Assembly: GCA_902825875.1 (NCBI GenBank)
Contig: CADECP010000012.1
Span: 107,854-171,853, forward strand
Direction: 5' to 3'
Origin: an uncultured Acidobacteriota bacterium
Lineage (GTDB): Bacteria; Acidobacteriota; Blastocatellia; RBC074
DNA: 64,000 nucleotides
Position numbers and translations under genes: made by a program. The first letter of the stretch is position 1. Every line of letters begins with the position of its first letter. Below, one piece after another: positions 1 through 9,347 of the stretch. Under the pieces are notes generated by a model that made no database searches, was not told the DNA's origin, and worked only from the letters and a program-made list of their open reading frames with translations.

Positions 1-2224
1 CTTCGACAATTTGAAAGCCGGCTTTGGTAATCGTGGGGCCGTTGATGATCCAGACCGGACGGTCTGCATAAAGCTTCAATACTTCGGCTCGCAATTCGGG
101 AGTTTGATCCCAGGCGTAAACCGGCTCCGCAGCGTTCAGGTCAATCGGGTTGTAAATCGCCGCCGAAGCGAAATCGGGAAATTGTTCGCCGCGAATCAGA
201 ATCAGGCTTTTGCCGAAATTGTGTTGATCGGCCAATCGGCGAACGTCTGGCCGCATTCCCAAATAGTGATGATATTTGTCCACCGCTCGCCAGGCCGTGA
301 AATTGACCAGCGCCATTAAACACAGCGCCAGCACAGCCACCAGAGCGCGCGTTTTCGGCAGATGCGGCAAATGCCCGTTCTGCGACAATCGGTTGATCAA
401 AACTTGCAAACCGCGAACCGTCAGCACAACGCAGGGCACAATCATCAAAAACCAATACCGCGCCGCGAAGTCCGGGCCGCCGCTGAACCAGTAAAAAAAG
501 TGCGCCGTGAAAACCAAAGCGATCAAGGCGACCATCATCCAATCACCTTGGCGAAGTTTGCGCGGGCTTTGCGCGAAAACCAACAACGCAATCAGAATCA
601 ACGAACCGGTCGCCCAACCGAACAATTCCGTGTTGATGGTCGAAATGTTCAGGTTGGAATTGATGAAGCCTTCGATTGGACTGTGTCCGGGAAACGGATC
701 GAGCGGCCAGCCGTTGCCACGATCCGACCCAAAGCCCATCGCGTTGCTGTTCACTCCCATATACTTGTCCGCCCAAACCATAATCGGAAACTTCGTCGGG
801 CTGCCTGTGATCGCGTGGTTGTAAGCCAACACAGACGCTCCCAACGCCACACATCCCAATCCCCAAACCATCACAGCCGGAATTTTCAATCGTTTGCCGC
901 CGACGCCGAACATCCACAACGCGACCAGCGAACCGATCAGCAAACCGACGATGAAACCTTCCAGCGGGCGAATCAACGCAACCATTCCAACCGAAATGCC
1001 GCTCAGCAAAGCCCACATCAAACCGGAGTTTTTCCGGTTGGAATTTTTCCGGGCGTAAGCCGCCGCCACTGCCGCCAACAACGTAAAAGCCAGCGAAGCC
1101 GTATGCGTCATGTAACTCATCCCGACCAGCGCGTGCCACGGAGACAATGCCAGCAACAACGCCGTCAATCGCGCCGTTCGTCGGTCGTACAATTCGCGTG
1201 TCAACAAATACGCCAGCAAGACGCAAACGCCGGCCAACACAGGATTGACCAGCCAATCGGCTTTCAACCACACGCCCGCCGCCAACACCAAAGGCCATCC
1301 AACCGGCGGGCTTGCCCACCACCGCGCTGCGTCGTGATCGAACAAATCCAGATCAAACGCCGCCAAAGCCGCCGGAGTCGGCATCGTCAATACGCCGGTT
1401 GCCAAATATCGGGCGTGATACAGATACGCGATTTCGTCTCCAAGATGCGGATGCCGTTGATACGAAAAGATGCTCAACAAAACCGACAGCACCACAGCCA
1501 AAATCGCCACAGTTACGGCAAACCGATCCAGCCCGGCTTCTTCGGTTTCGTCTGCATCCCAACCGGTCAGACGCTCCACGCGCGAACGCCAGGCGGTCAG
1601 CACCGATTCGGGAATCGCCCACACCGCCAACACCAGATTCAGCAAATTGATCGTTTGAATGAAAGCCGCCAGCGGCAATTCCTGTGCATACAGGCGAACT
1701 TCGCGCGACACAGTTGCGCTGGTGGCGACGAACACCGCCGCGATGCCTAGCAATTGCCAAAGTTTGAAATTGCGTCTGAGCCAGGAAATCGTCGCCGTCC
1801 AACGAGCGCGCAAGCCGATCAATACAATCACTGTTTGAACAGCCAGCAACGCCAACAACCACGGCGACGATGCCAGCAACACATTCAACGGACGATAATG
1901 CTGGTATCGAATCTGCTGACCGGCATCAATCATTTGCAGCGCGACGGCTTGACCGATCAACGCCAACGCCATCCACGCCGCAGCCGCGCGCCAAGGTCTG
2001 TTGAACGCATACCCGATCAGCAACAGCGCAACAGTCGTTGCCAGCGGCAAACAAATTCCGCTGCGAATGAATCCTTCGACATCGCGGAACCGCGAATCGC
2101 TCAGCGCCCAAATCGCGCAGCCGACAGCCAGCAACCAGCAAAGAACTTGCGAAGCTTTCAGGATGAAGGATGAGTTGGCCAGCGAAGCCGGTTCGTTCGT
2201 GTTTAACGATGTTTCTGAATTCAT
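1..2224 (-). CDS. GT-C type membrane glycosyltransferase (ArnT/PMT-like), 3' end outside window
   Basis: A continuous minus-strand frame from an ATG at 2224 runs off the left edge; about 741 residues are visible. It is a polytopic membrane protein. The segment HPHLGDEIAYLYHARYLATG, followed by repeated hydrophobic helices and ALSPWHALVGMSYMTHTASL, fits the first periplasmic loop of GT39/ArnT-type glycosyltransferases, whose acidic pair binds the metal or lipid-phosphate sugar donor. Such enzymes move sugars from polyprenyl phosphate to glycans, lipids or proteins on the outer face of the inner membrane. Neighbouring surface-sugar genes agree. The acceptor cannot be told and the C-terminus is missing. 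An in-frame GTG directly precedes the chosen ATG. Confidence 0.75.
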   Translation of the reverse strand, partial: MNSETSLNTNEPASLANSSFILKASQVLCWLLAVGCAIWALSDSRFRDVEGFIRSGICLPLATTVALLLIGYAFNRPWRAAAAWMALALIGQAVALQMIDAGQQIRYQHYRPLNVLLASSPWLLALLAVQTVIVLIGLRARWTATISWLRRNFKLWQLLGIAAVFVATSATVSREVRLYAQELPLAAFIQTINLLNLVLAVWAIPESVLTAWRSRVERLTGWDADETEEAGLDRFAVTVAILAVVLSVLLSIFSYQRHPHLGDEIAYLYHARYLATGVLTMPTPAALAAFDLDLFDHDAARWWASPPVGWPLVLAAGVWLKADWLVNPVLAGVCVLLAYLLTRELYDRRTARLTALLLALSPWHALVGMSYMTHTASLAFTLLAAVAAAYARKNSNRKNSGLMWALLSGISVGMVALIRPLEGFIVGLLIGSLVALWMFGVGGKRLKIPAVMVWGLGCVALGASVLAYNHAITGSPTKFPIMVWADKYMGVNSNAMGFGSDRGNGWPLDPFPGHSPIEGFINSNLNISTINTELFGWATGSLILIALLVFAQSPRKLRQGDWMMVALIALVFTAHFFYWFSGGPDFAARYWFLMIVPCVVLTVRGLQVLINRLSQNGHLPHLPKTRALVAVLALCLMALVNFTAWRAVDKYHHYLGMRPDVRRLADQHNFGKSLILIRGEQFPDFASAAIYNPIDLNAAEPVYAWDQTPELRAEVLKLYADRPVWIINGPTITKAGFQIVE

Positions 2225-2237
2225 CACAATTTGTCGG

Positions 2238-2319
2238 GCGGACGGGAACGTCCGCGAACCAGCCTGCGGACGGCTTTCAGCACGTCCGCGCTCCAGCTAT
2301 TTCAGCACGTCCGCGCTCC
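2238..2319. repeat. palindromic GC-rich intergenic repeat
   Basis: Two hairpins share the arm GCGGACG/CGTCCGC (2238-2255 with a 4-base loop; 2266-2289 with a longer loop). A 20-bp direct repeat ending in CACGTCCGCGCTCC occurs at 2275-2294 and 2300-2319. It lies between two minus-strand genes and may act as a REP-like element or processing site. Confidence 0.7.
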
Positions 2320-2321
2320 GG

Positions 2322-2645
2322 CTACTTTCGGAATCCGACCACCAGGTTGTAAATCGAACCAACCACCCAACCGACGATGCCGCCGGTCAGCGCGCCGTAA
2401 ACCAATCCGAGGATGCTGCCGAACCACGACACCGAATATCCGATGAAGTAATTGCCCAGCAGCGACAGATGCGGCCCGGCTCCGGGGCCGTCTTTCAGCA
2501 GCAACCAGACGGTCATCGTAAACAACAACAATCCGCCCAACACAGCGCAAACCATCGCCAACACTCCGGCTTGAATTCGCATTACTTCGCGGCTTATTTC
2601 TTCTGTTTGTTTGTTTCCAGCCATTGTTATGCTCTCTGTTGTCAT
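2322..2645 (-). CDS. small two-helix membrane protein, paralogue of the adjacent flavoprotein's C-terminal module
   Basis: About 107 residues with two or more hydrophobic helices separated by a GP-x-L-x-LL-N-x-x-x-GY-x-V-x-W loop. The same loop and flanking helices form the C-terminus of the gene at 2662-4500 (GPRLGLLRNFLPGYEVTWGG there, GPHLSLLGNYFIGYSVSWFG here), so the two are homologous. The ATG at 2645 has GAGG five bases upstream. The gene is 16 bp downstream of the flavoprotein and is probably co-transcribed. Function unknown; a membrane anchor or partner subunit for the polysaccharide machinery is inferred. Confidence 0.7.
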   Translation of the reverse strand: MTTESITMAGNKQTEEISREVMRIQAGVLAMVCAVLGGLLLFTMTVWLLLKDGPGAGPHLSLLGNYFIGYSVSWFGSILGLVYGALTGGIVGWVVGSIYNLVVGFRK

Positions 2646-2661
2646 ATTCACCTCGACTGAA

Positions 2662-4500
2662 TTAATCCAGGACGTTTTTTGCGGCTTCTGTTTCAGCGCG
2701 ACGCCGAAGCAGATATGCGTAAGCCATCATTCCCCAGTTTCTCAACGAGGCGATGAAAAATCCTAACCCAAATCCCAGCAGACTGCCTTCGGCCAATCCG
2801 ATCAGCGATCCGCCCCAGGTCACTTCATACCCCGGCAGGAAGTTTCGCAACAAGCCCAACCGAGGACCGACAAACTCGCCGCCTTTCAGCAACAGAATCA
2901 TCGTTGCCAAAAACAGCCCGACGCCGATCACCACACCCAGGGCCACACCCAGCGCCACACCATCCAATCGGGCAAACGCCGTCTGGATGATTTGATCGGC
3001 TTCGTCCTGAACAATTGGCATCGGCACTGCTCGGTCGCCCATTGTTTTGGTGTAGCCGGTGCTGGATTTTTCCGTTTCCGAACTGCGAACTTCTTCGTGG
3101 TAATCCTGTTCGGTGTTCACCGCCCAGACATCGTTCTTTTCGCCGACGACATTGCGAGCGGCATACACGCCGGTCAGCATCGAATGATCCTGGTTGTTAT
3201 ACCGATGCAATCCGTTGCGCCCGATGGTTTGCAGGTTAGGCAGCGTTTCCAGGTAATTGCGGATGATGTCTACGCGGTCGTTGTAGTTGTGATCGTAAAC
3301 CGGGTACGCCTTTTTCATGCGGACGACTGTGCCGTCTTCGATTTCATCCGGTTCGACCAGACCGATTTGCGCGCATTCCTTGATGCCCAGATCAATTAGC
3401 CGGTCGTTCGACCATGTCCATTCTTCGTCCTGTTGCCAGAGAAAATACTCCAACCCCAGCGACGAGCGCGACTGATCCGGAACCATTTCGGGACTCCAGT
3501 TTTTGTAATTCTGAATGCGTCCCATCTTCACTTCGGGCGAATGAATGTAAATCCAGTTGTCCGGGAAAACGTCTTCACGCTTGGCCATCAACACGACGGT
3601 CAGGTAATCGCGGTAGCGCAACGAATTCGCCGCAGCCAGCACTTCGTCAGGCGGTAGCGGATCCAGACTTTGAATCAACCGGCGCAGCGGCATTGAAGAG
3701 ATAAAATGATCCGCGTCGAATTCCACTCGCTCGCCATTCGATCGGTGGCCGACGACCGATTCGACGCGACCTTTGCGGTGGCGAATCTTGTCCACCTTGA
3801 TGCCGTGAACGGTTTCATTGCCTTTTTCGGCCAGCAAATCTTTGCAGCAATCCCACATCATTCCAGGCCCCAGACGCGGATAATGAAACTGTTCGATCAG
3901 CGTGGTGATGACTTCGCCTTCGGCAGATTTGCCTGCGCCCAGCAGAGCATTGCGAATGGCTTCTTTCAGCGAAAGATTCTTGATTCGCTGAGCCGCCCAA
4001 TCCGCCGAAATCTCGTTGCAGGGAATGCCCCAGACTTTTTCGGTGTAAGTCTTGAAGAAAATTTCGTACAACCGCTGGCCGAATCGGTTGGAAACCCACT
4101 GTTCCAAATTGGTCTCTTCGGCGCTGGGAAACATCTTGGCTTTGGAATAGCTGAGCATCACCAAAAAGGCTTCAATAGGCCCAAGCCCGGCGAGCGCATT
4201 GGCGGCTTTCAGCGGGTAATCGAAAAAGTGGCCGCGATAATGAATGCGCGACAATCGCGGGCGAAGCAGAAAATCTTCACTCAGCATTTCGCGCCACAAT
4301 TCGTTAATCAGCGGCACTTTGGAAAAGAACCGGTGACCGCCAATGTCGAACCGATAGCCTTTGTAACTGACCGTGCGCGACAAACCGCCGACTTGTTCGT
4401 CGGCTTCGATGATGGTGGAGGAAATGCCCAGCTTCGCTAGTTCATAGGCGCTGGTCAGTCCAGCCGGGCCTGCTCCAATAACTAATGCCCCAGATGACAT
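2662..4500 (-). CDS. FAD-dependent UDP-galactopyranose mutase-like oxidoreductase fused to a membrane module
   Basis: A 612-residue protein. Residues 1-35 carry the dinucleotide-binding motif GAGPAGLTSAYELAKLG followed by an acidic strand end (IIEAD). GGLSRTVSYKGYRFDIGGHRFF is typical of the amine oxidase/UDP-galactopyranose mutase-like family, and the flavoprotein part ends near residue 490. A final roughly 100 residues form a membrane module homologous to the small protein at 2322-2645, which is unusual for this family. Family members act on nucleotide sugars or lipid precursors; the substrate is not evident. AAGGAA precedes the ATG. It probably forms an operon with the downstream small protein and the glycosyltransferase. 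Confidence 0.8.
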   Translation of the reverse strand: MSSGALVIGAGPAGLTSAYELAKLGISSTIIEADEQVGGLSRTVSYKGYRFDIGGHRFFSKVPLINELWREMLSEDFLLRPRLSRIHYRGHFFDYPLKAANALAGLGPIEAFLVMLSYSKAKMFPSAEETNLEQWVSNRFGQRLYEIFFKTYTEKVWGIPCNEISADWAAQRIKNLSLKEAIRNALLGAGKSAEGEVITTLIEQFHYPRLGPGMMWDCCKDLLAEKGNETVHGIKVDKIRHRKGRVESVVGHRSNGERVEFDADHFISSMPLRRLIQSLDPLPPDEVLAAANSLRYRDYLTVVLMAKREDVFPDNWIYIHSPEVKMGRIQNYKNWSPEMVPDQSRSSLGLEYFLWQQDEEWTWSNDRLIDLGIKECAQIGLVEPDEIEDGTVVRMKKAYPVYDHNYNDRVDIIRNYLETLPNLQTIGRNGLHRYNNQDHSMLTGVYAARNVVGEKNDVWAVNTEQDYHEEVRSSETEKSSTGYTKTMGDRAVPMPIVQDEADQIIQTAFARLDGVALGVALGVVIGVGLFLATMILLLKGGEFVGPRLGLLRNFLPGYEVTWGGSLIGLAEGSLLGFGLGFFIASLRNWGMMAYAYLLRRRAETEAAKNVLD

Positions 4501-5708
4501 ATCGTTTTATTCCTTCTTGGTTGGGTTGATTCGTGAGTGACCGGGTGACGTTCCTGATGATGAAAAGGATGAAGAGGATGAATTTGAAAACACTTCTGCC
4601 CAAATCATCAGACCGTATAGGAAACCTCATGCCGAGGCAGCACTCCTGTTTTTTTGTCCGTGAATCAAACGAGCAATGCGTTGAAGCGAAACGTCGGATT
4701 TCACCTGCCGATTGCCGGCTTCCATTTTTCGCTCACTGTGACCGATTAAGGCTTCGGAACCACACAGATGCCTGACGAGAAATAGAATCCGGGAAATGAC
4801 TCTTTCGCTAAAAGCTGTTTCTTAATTCCTGATCCTTAGTAATTGCCGACCGCGCTTGGGCAATAGAAAGGTTTGTTGATGTTGAGGCGAATTTGGTTCA
4901 GATGCGAGTGGCTTTCTGGCTTTGTCCCGGAAATATGTTGCTGTCAACAACTCCCTAGCCGTAAAAACACCGGCGATCCCATCCGTCACCCCAAACTTTT
5001 CCAGTGACTCTTTGCGAGTAGGCAGACGCCATCTCAGCAACGGACAGGTAGGATAATACCGTCAGACAAAGTTTCTCACATCGGAAGTTCCGACAATTTT
5101 TCATAGCACAAACCGATAGTTCTCCAGGTCTGCGATATGGGAGCTTCCTCCCATATCGCAGACAAAAACTGGAACCGAAACTACCCACTTTCCAGATAAA
5201 CTTCTTTGTTTACAGTAAATTACTTAATCACCTGAAATGTCCACCCAACTGATCTGCGTATAGGAGGAACCGATAGTCGTACGGCTAACCGCTGTCCTAC
5301 AAGACTTCCCCGCCAAAAGTTTTTTGCAGCCCAAAGAATCAAAAACTCATCGCCTCAAACTGTTTTTTGGTGAGAAACTGACACTTCAAAACCTTCCCGC
5401 GAATCACGCTGATAACGCGAATAAAAGGAGGTTTTGCCAATTTGAGAATCAGCCATCTTGTTGAGCCGACTAAAGCGATCGAAAGGCATTTCCCAAGTAT
5501 CTGCGTTTATTCGCGTCATCTGCGGGAAAAGCATTTTCTTGATCTATGTAAAAAGAAGTCGTTGACAATCGTTCGCGTTGCTAGTTCACTTGGCCGCCGA
5601 GTCATGACCGAGAAATCAGTCGAACAAACTCACTGTCCCGTTTAACGACCGACTCACGGTTGGGGAGCAATTCGCTCCGGCAATAATTCAAATCAGGAAG
5701 GTAACTAC
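4501..5708. other. long intergenic region between divergent surface-sugar genes
   Basis: No convincing gene in 1.2 kb; open frames here are short, low-quality and lack family features. It should hold promoters for both flanking genes. Visible structure: a perfect 16-bp hairpin (5128-5163), and a small GGAGC/GCTCC hairpin near 5658-5676. Confidence 0.6.
5128..5163. repeat. perfect 16-bp hairpin
   Basis: Arms GTCTGCGATATGGGAG (5128-5143) and CTCCCATATCGCAGAC (5148-5163) pair perfectly around a CTTC loop. A short A-run follows on the plus strand. It could be a terminator relic or a palindromic repeat. Confidence 0.75.
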
Positions 5709-6677
5709 ATGAGGTTTTTTATTACGGGCGGAGCCGGGTTCATCGGCTCGCATCTGGCGGAACGGCATCTGCAACGCGGTGATGAGGTGTACATCGTTGA
5801 CGATCTTTCCACCGGTTCGATGGAAAACATCCAACACATCAAAACTCATCCGAACTTTCATTACGTTTTGGATTCGGTGACGAACCAGCAATTGGTGGCC
5901 GAACTGGTGGATTTGTGCGACGCAACTTATCACCTGGCGGCGGCGGTTGGAGTCAAATTGATTGTCGAAAGCCCAGTCCGAACCATCGAAACCAACATTC
6001 GCGGCACGGAAATCGTGCTGGCTCAGGCTGCCAAAAAGCGCAAACGAGTGTTGATTACTTCCACGTCGGAAGTTTACGGCAAACGCGAAACCATTCCTTT
6101 CCGCGAAGACGACGATCTGGTGATGGGCGCCACCAACAAAGGCCGATGGAGTTACGCCTGCTCCAAAGCGATTGATGAGTTTCTGGCGATTGCTTATTGG
6201 AAGGAAAAACAGGTTCCGACGGTCATCGCGCGGCTGTTCAACACCGTCGGCCCGCGCCAGACCGGACAATACGGAATGGTCGTGCCGAACTTCGTCCGTC
6301 AGGCTTTGGATGGAAAAGAAATCACCGTTTACGGCGACGGTTCGCAAAGCCGCTGCTTCACGCACGTTTCTGACGTGGTTGGCGCGTTGATGAAACTGAT
6401 TGAACATCCCGACGCCACCGGCGAGGTTTACAATATTGGCGGCGATCAGGAAGTCACCATTTTGCAACTGGCCGAACGAGTCAAAGCTCTGGCCGAATCA
6501 CAATCGGCGATTACCTTTCTGGCTTACGACAAGGCTTACGAAGCGGGTTTTGAAGACATGCATCGCCGCGTGCCTGACACCGGCAAGCTTCGCAAGTTGA
6601 TCGGTTATGAGCCGACTTTCGGGTTGGATGAAATCTTGAAAGACGTGATTGCGTTTCAACGCGAACGGCGAAGCTAA
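5709..6677 (+). CDS. NAD-dependent sugar epimerase/dehydratase (extended SDR)
   Basis: A 322-residue extended short-chain dehydrogenase/reductase. The N-terminal NAD motif GGAGFIG is at residues 7-13, the catalytic YxxxK is present as YACSK, and STSEVYG and RLFNTVGPRQ match the UDP-glucose 4-epimerase/dTDP-glucose dehydratase family. It probably converts a nucleotide sugar for surface polysaccharide; substrate specificity is not readable. A clear AGGAAGG lies 7 bases before the ATG. It is divergent from the flavoprotein operon. Confidence 0.85.
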   Translation: MRFFITGGAGFIGSHLAERHLQRGDEVYIVDDLSTGSMENIQHIKTHPNFHYVLDSVTNQQLVAELVDLCDATYHLAAAVGVKLIVESPVRTIETNIRGTEIVLAQAAKKRKRVLITSTSEVYGKRETIPFREDDDLVMGATNKGRWSYACSKAIDEFLAIAYWKEKQVPTVIARLFNTVGPRQTGQYGMVVPNFVRQALDGKEITVYGDGSQSRCFTHVSDVVGALMKLIEHPDATGEVYNIGGDQEVTILQLAERVKALAESQSAITFLAYDKAYEAGFEDMHRRVPDTGKLRKLIGYEPTFGLDEILKDVIAFQRERRS

Positions 6678-6837
6678 CGACCTTGCGCGGTGAGTAGGTT
6701 ATCAGCATCGGTGCCCCGCGCTTGCGCTCGCGCTTCGGCCTTTTGGGATGCAACGAAGCGCGAGATTCCCGGCGGGTTTTCCCACAAACCCGCCACTCTA
6801 AATTCAGAACAAGCAACATTGAGACACTCTTTTTTTC

Positions 6838-6955
6838 AACAGGATGAACAAGATTTTCGGCAGGATTTACAGGATCGTCAATTTCGACAAGGCTTCGAGC
6901 AGGTTTGAATCCTGTTCATCCTGCAAAGAATCCTGTCAATCCTGTTTCAAAGTTT
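6838..6955. repeat. dispersed CAGGAT/ATCCTG intergenic repeat
   Basis: CAGGATGAACAAGATT (6840-6855) is nearly complementary to AATCCTGTTCATCCTG (6908-6923), with further CAGGATT/AATCCTG units in between and after. ACAGGATCGTCAATT recurs near 34717. This resembles a repeat dispersed between genes in many bacterial genomes. Confidence 0.6.
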
Positions 6956-6970
6956 TCTGCTTTGGTTTAG

Positions 6971-7789
6971 CTACAACCCTTTTCGAACCAGCCGGTTTTT
7001 GATCTTCGTCGCTTCGTTGAAGACTTGATCGGCATGCTGGCGCGAACCGTCCAGATCGAATTCGTGCCATTTGACTTTGGCCGCTTTCAAAATCTGTTCC
7101 TGCTTCTTCAACTCTTCTTCTTCAGCTCTGAGTTGCATTCGACGTTTGCGACCTTCGGAAATCAAAAACTGCGACCATTCGATGACTTCGTCCGCGCGGC
7201 TGAATGCTGCGATGACATCGGCGGCTTGCGCGGGAGCCTGAGCATATTGTGCAGCCGGATTGCTTTCGGCTTTGTGGCAGGTGGCACACAACTGGCTGGT
7301 TTCAGGCGGCCAATAAATCACAGACGAAGCCATGTGATGATGGCAGGTCGTGCAGCTTGGCCCGTTGCCGGAATCTTTCAGCTTTTGGAAGTGTTTGCTT
7401 TGCACAAAAGCCGTCACGGTTTCCTGATGACAGGCGTTGCAGGTCGTCGTCAGGTTTTGCAGATGCAACCGGCTTTGCGCAAAGCTGGAACGCAATACGC
7501 CTTTGTGAGCGTCTTCCTTGTCTTTAGCCAGCACGTTTCCGCCGTGACACTTTTCGCAGCCGACAGCTTTTTCTGCGTGCCTGGAGTTCAACCATTCGTA
7601 AAAATGTGCGCTGACTCTGAGCGGTTCGGTCAAACTCAGATGGCAAATCACGCATTGATTGTCCCGATAAGCCGCCAGCCCATAAGGCGGAGATTTTTTC
7701 TGCGCCGAGCTTGTCTGCAACGAAATCGTAAACCCGAAAGCGACCACCGCTCCAAACAAAACCAAAAACGCCAACTTGATTCTCAGCAT
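6971..7789 (-). CDS. secreted pentahaem c-type cytochrome
   Basis: A 272-residue protein with an N-terminal signal segment (first ~30 residues, ending near SSAQ). Five haem-binding motifs are visible: CVICH (46-50), CEKCH (78-82), CNACH, CTTCH and CATCH. The C-terminal ~80 residues are charged and helical without haem motifs. It likely carries electrons in the periplasm; no catalytic partner is adjacent, so the pathway is unknown. The next gene upstream is divergent. Confidence 0.88.
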   Translation of the reverse strand: MLRIKLAFLVLFGAVVAFGFTISLQTSSAQKKSPPYGLAAYRDNQCVICHLSLTEPLRVSAHFYEWLNSRHAEKAVGCEKCHGGNVLAKDKEDAHKGVLRSSFAQSRLHLQNLTTTCNACHQETVTAFVQSKHFQKLKDSGNGPSCTTCHHHMASSVIYWPPETSQLCATCHKAESNPAAQYAQAPAQAADVIAAFSRADEVIEWSQFLISEGRKRRMQLRAEEEELKKQEQILKAAKVKWHEFDLDGSRQHADQVFNEATKIKNRLVRKGL

Positions 7790-8015
7790 AATTTCCCCCT
7801 TTCGACGAAGTTGGTTGCAACGCCAATGCCAGCGTGAAGTGGCCGGTTTCGCCGAACCAAATCAACTTCGGCAGCGGAAACTTACTCAACCGTTGCGAGA
7901 AATCTCGCTGCGTTGGCGGCTTTGTGCGATTCGGCGACCGGCAACAATCAGGTTACAGCCGGAACAAGAGTTGCTCTTTCGATTTGCGGATTCGTGAAAT
8001 CAGGAAGGAGGGGCA

Positions 8016-8366
8016 ATGCAAAGATTCAAAACAATTCGCCGAGAACTGGAAACACGGCTGGCTGAAATTCAACACAGGCTGGAAAAGATTTCGCTCGACC
8101 GACGACACGTCAATCAGCCGCTGAACGCTGATTTTGAAGAACAGGCCGTTGAACTGGAAAACGATCAGGTGCTGGATGCACTGGATGGCCAGATTCGAGC
8201 GGAAGTAAAACAGATCGAAAAGACCCTGGCGCGAATGGACGAAGGCGTTTACGGCGAATGCGAAACCTGCGGCGACCCAATCGCCAAAAAGCGGCTTGAA
8301 GCATTACCGCACGCTTCGCGGTGCATCGCGTGCGAAGAACAATTCCAGCAACATCCGATTCGATAA
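8016..8366 (+). CDS. DksA/TraR-type C4 zinc-finger protein
   Basis: A 116-residue protein with a helical N-terminal half and a C-terminal four-cysteine zinc finger: CETCGDPI followed by RCIACEE. The length and finger match the DksA/TraR family, which binds RNA polymerase through the secondary channel. The acidic coiled-coil tip typical of true DksA is not obvious, so a TraR/YocK-like role is equally possible. A strong AGGAGG lies 7 bases before the ATG. It sits 27 bp before the macro domain gene. Confidence 0.85.
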   Translation: MQRFKTIRRELETRLAEIQHRLEKISLDRRHVNQPLNADFEEQAVELENDQVLDALDGQIRAEVKQIEKTLARMDEGVYGECETCGDPIAKKRLEALPHASRCIACEEQFQQHPIR

Positions 8367-8393
8367 CCAACCACCAACAGGAGAACACCAATA

Positions 8394-8876
8394 ATGATTA
8401 AAGAAGTGGCCGGAGATATTTTGCTGACCAAAGCTCAGGCGATTGCTCATGGCATCGCGCCCAACGACCATTTCAATTCCGGGCTGGCGTTGAGCCTGCG
8501 CGAACAATGGCCGGCGATGTATCAGGACTTTCGCCATTTTTGCCACGCCAATCATCCGAAACCGGGCGAAACCTGGATTTGGGGCGGTGCTGACGGCAAA
8601 CGCATCGTCAGCCTGTTCACACAGGAACCGCCGTCAAACCATCACGGAAACCCCGGACGCGCCAGCACACACAACGTCAACCTGGCGTTGCGTGAATTGC
8701 GGCATGTGATCGAAAAGGAAAATTTCGCCAGCGTTGCATTGCCACGACTGGCGACAGGAGTCGGCGGGTTGGATTGGGAAGAAGTGAAGCCGTTAATCAG
8801 CAAACACCTGGGCGATCTGAAAATTCCGATTTACGTTTACGCAACTTACTCGAAGGGAAAACCTGCGGAAGAATGA
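8394..8876 (+). CDS. macro domain protein (ADP-ribose binding/hydrolysis)
   Basis: A 160-residue single-domain protein. It begins IKEVAGDILLTKAQAIAHGI, the first strand and ligand-binding loop of macro domains, and carries LPRLATGVGGLDW, the second phosphate-binding loop. These match the ALC1-like/TARG1-like macro branch, which binds or removes ADP-ribose. It is probably co-transcribed with the zinc-finger gene. No ADP-ribosyltransferase partner is next to it, so a DarTG-type role is not supported. Confidence 0.85.
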   Translation: MIKEVAGDILLTKAQAIAHGIAPNDHFNSGLALSLREQWPAMYQDFRHFCHANHPKPGETWIWGGADGKRIVSLFTQEPPSNHHGNPGRASTHNVNLALRELRHVIEKENFASVALPRLATGVGGLDWEEVKPLISKHLGDLKIPIYVYATYSKGKPAEE

Positions 8877-8887
8877 TTTCCGCAAAA

Positions 8888-8933
8888 GTGAAGGTTGCGC
8901 TTTCCACCTCACATCGGAAAGCGTAGCCTTCAC
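8888..8933. terminator. bidirectional terminator-like hairpin
   Basis: GTGAAGG (8888-8894) and GCTTTCC (8899-8905) pair with GGAAAGC (8916-8922) and CCTTCAC (8927-8933) between two convergent genes. There is no long T-run. Confidence 0.55.
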
Positions 8934-9337
8934 GCCGATTCTTCTTTTGAAAGCAACGCGCAAACAAAATGCAGCAGCATTCCCACCAAAGTCATCACCA
9001 CCGCGATCAAAGTGACTGGCCGATCCAGACCTGATTTCGGTTCATAGAAAAATCCGGCCACCAAAATTCCTGACGCTTGAATCAGCAAAGCTCCGGCGAC
9101 GGTTTGCAACCGTTTCAAGACTTTCGCCGACATCGGGCGAAGGTAAACTCCCAACGCCAGATGAATCAGTCCCGAAAACAAAATGTAAACGTGATTGCCT
9201 CGCATCGAAAACCGCAACCGGTCGGATTGCTCCATCAGGTGCGGAATGCGATACCGCATATAAGCGCCGGTCAGCGGAAAGATCACCAACAGGATCAATC
9301 CTGTGAAAAGATGAGTTTTTCTCAGCGTCGCTTTCAT
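8930..9337 (-). CDS. small integral membrane protein of unknown function
   Basis: 135 residues with about four hydrophobic helices (for example HLFTGLILLVIFPLTGAYMR and ALLIQASGILVAGFFY). The start at 9337 is chosen because AGGTGAAAAGG lies immediately upstream; longer readings extend into cimA. It is the last gene of the branched-chain amino acid cluster and begins 10 bp after cimA. No family was recognised. Confidence 0.65.
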   Translation of the reverse strand: MKATLRKTHLFTGLILLVIFPLTGAYMRYRIPHLMEQSDRLRFSMRGNHVYILFSGLIHLALGVYLRPMSAKVLKRLQTVAGALLIQASGILVAGFFYEPKSGLDRPVTLIAVVMTLVGMLLHFVCALLSKEESA

Positions 9338-9347
9338 CCTTTTCACC

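Noticed and set aside
362..1750. Long plus-strand open frame rich in Arg and Gln
   Set aside because: It is the antisense shadow of the GT-C glycosyltransferase, whose minus-strand frame is unbroken and reads as membrane helices.
141..2141. Several minus-strand open frames inside the first 2.1 kb
   Set aside because: They are out of frame with the glycosyltransferase and have Arg/Gly/Cys-rich, family-free sequence.
4822..5188. Overlapping minus-strand open frames in the 4.5-5.7 kb gap
   Set aside because: Short, no ribosome site and no family; one runs through the 16-bp hairpin.
5442..5645. 67-codon plus-strand open frame before the epimerase
   Set aside because: No Shine-Dalgarno and no recognisable features; it includes intergenic repeat-like text.
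8394..8876. DarTG-type toxin-antitoxin system
   Set aside because: Only a lone macro domain is present; no DarT-like ADP-ribosyltransferase lies next to it.
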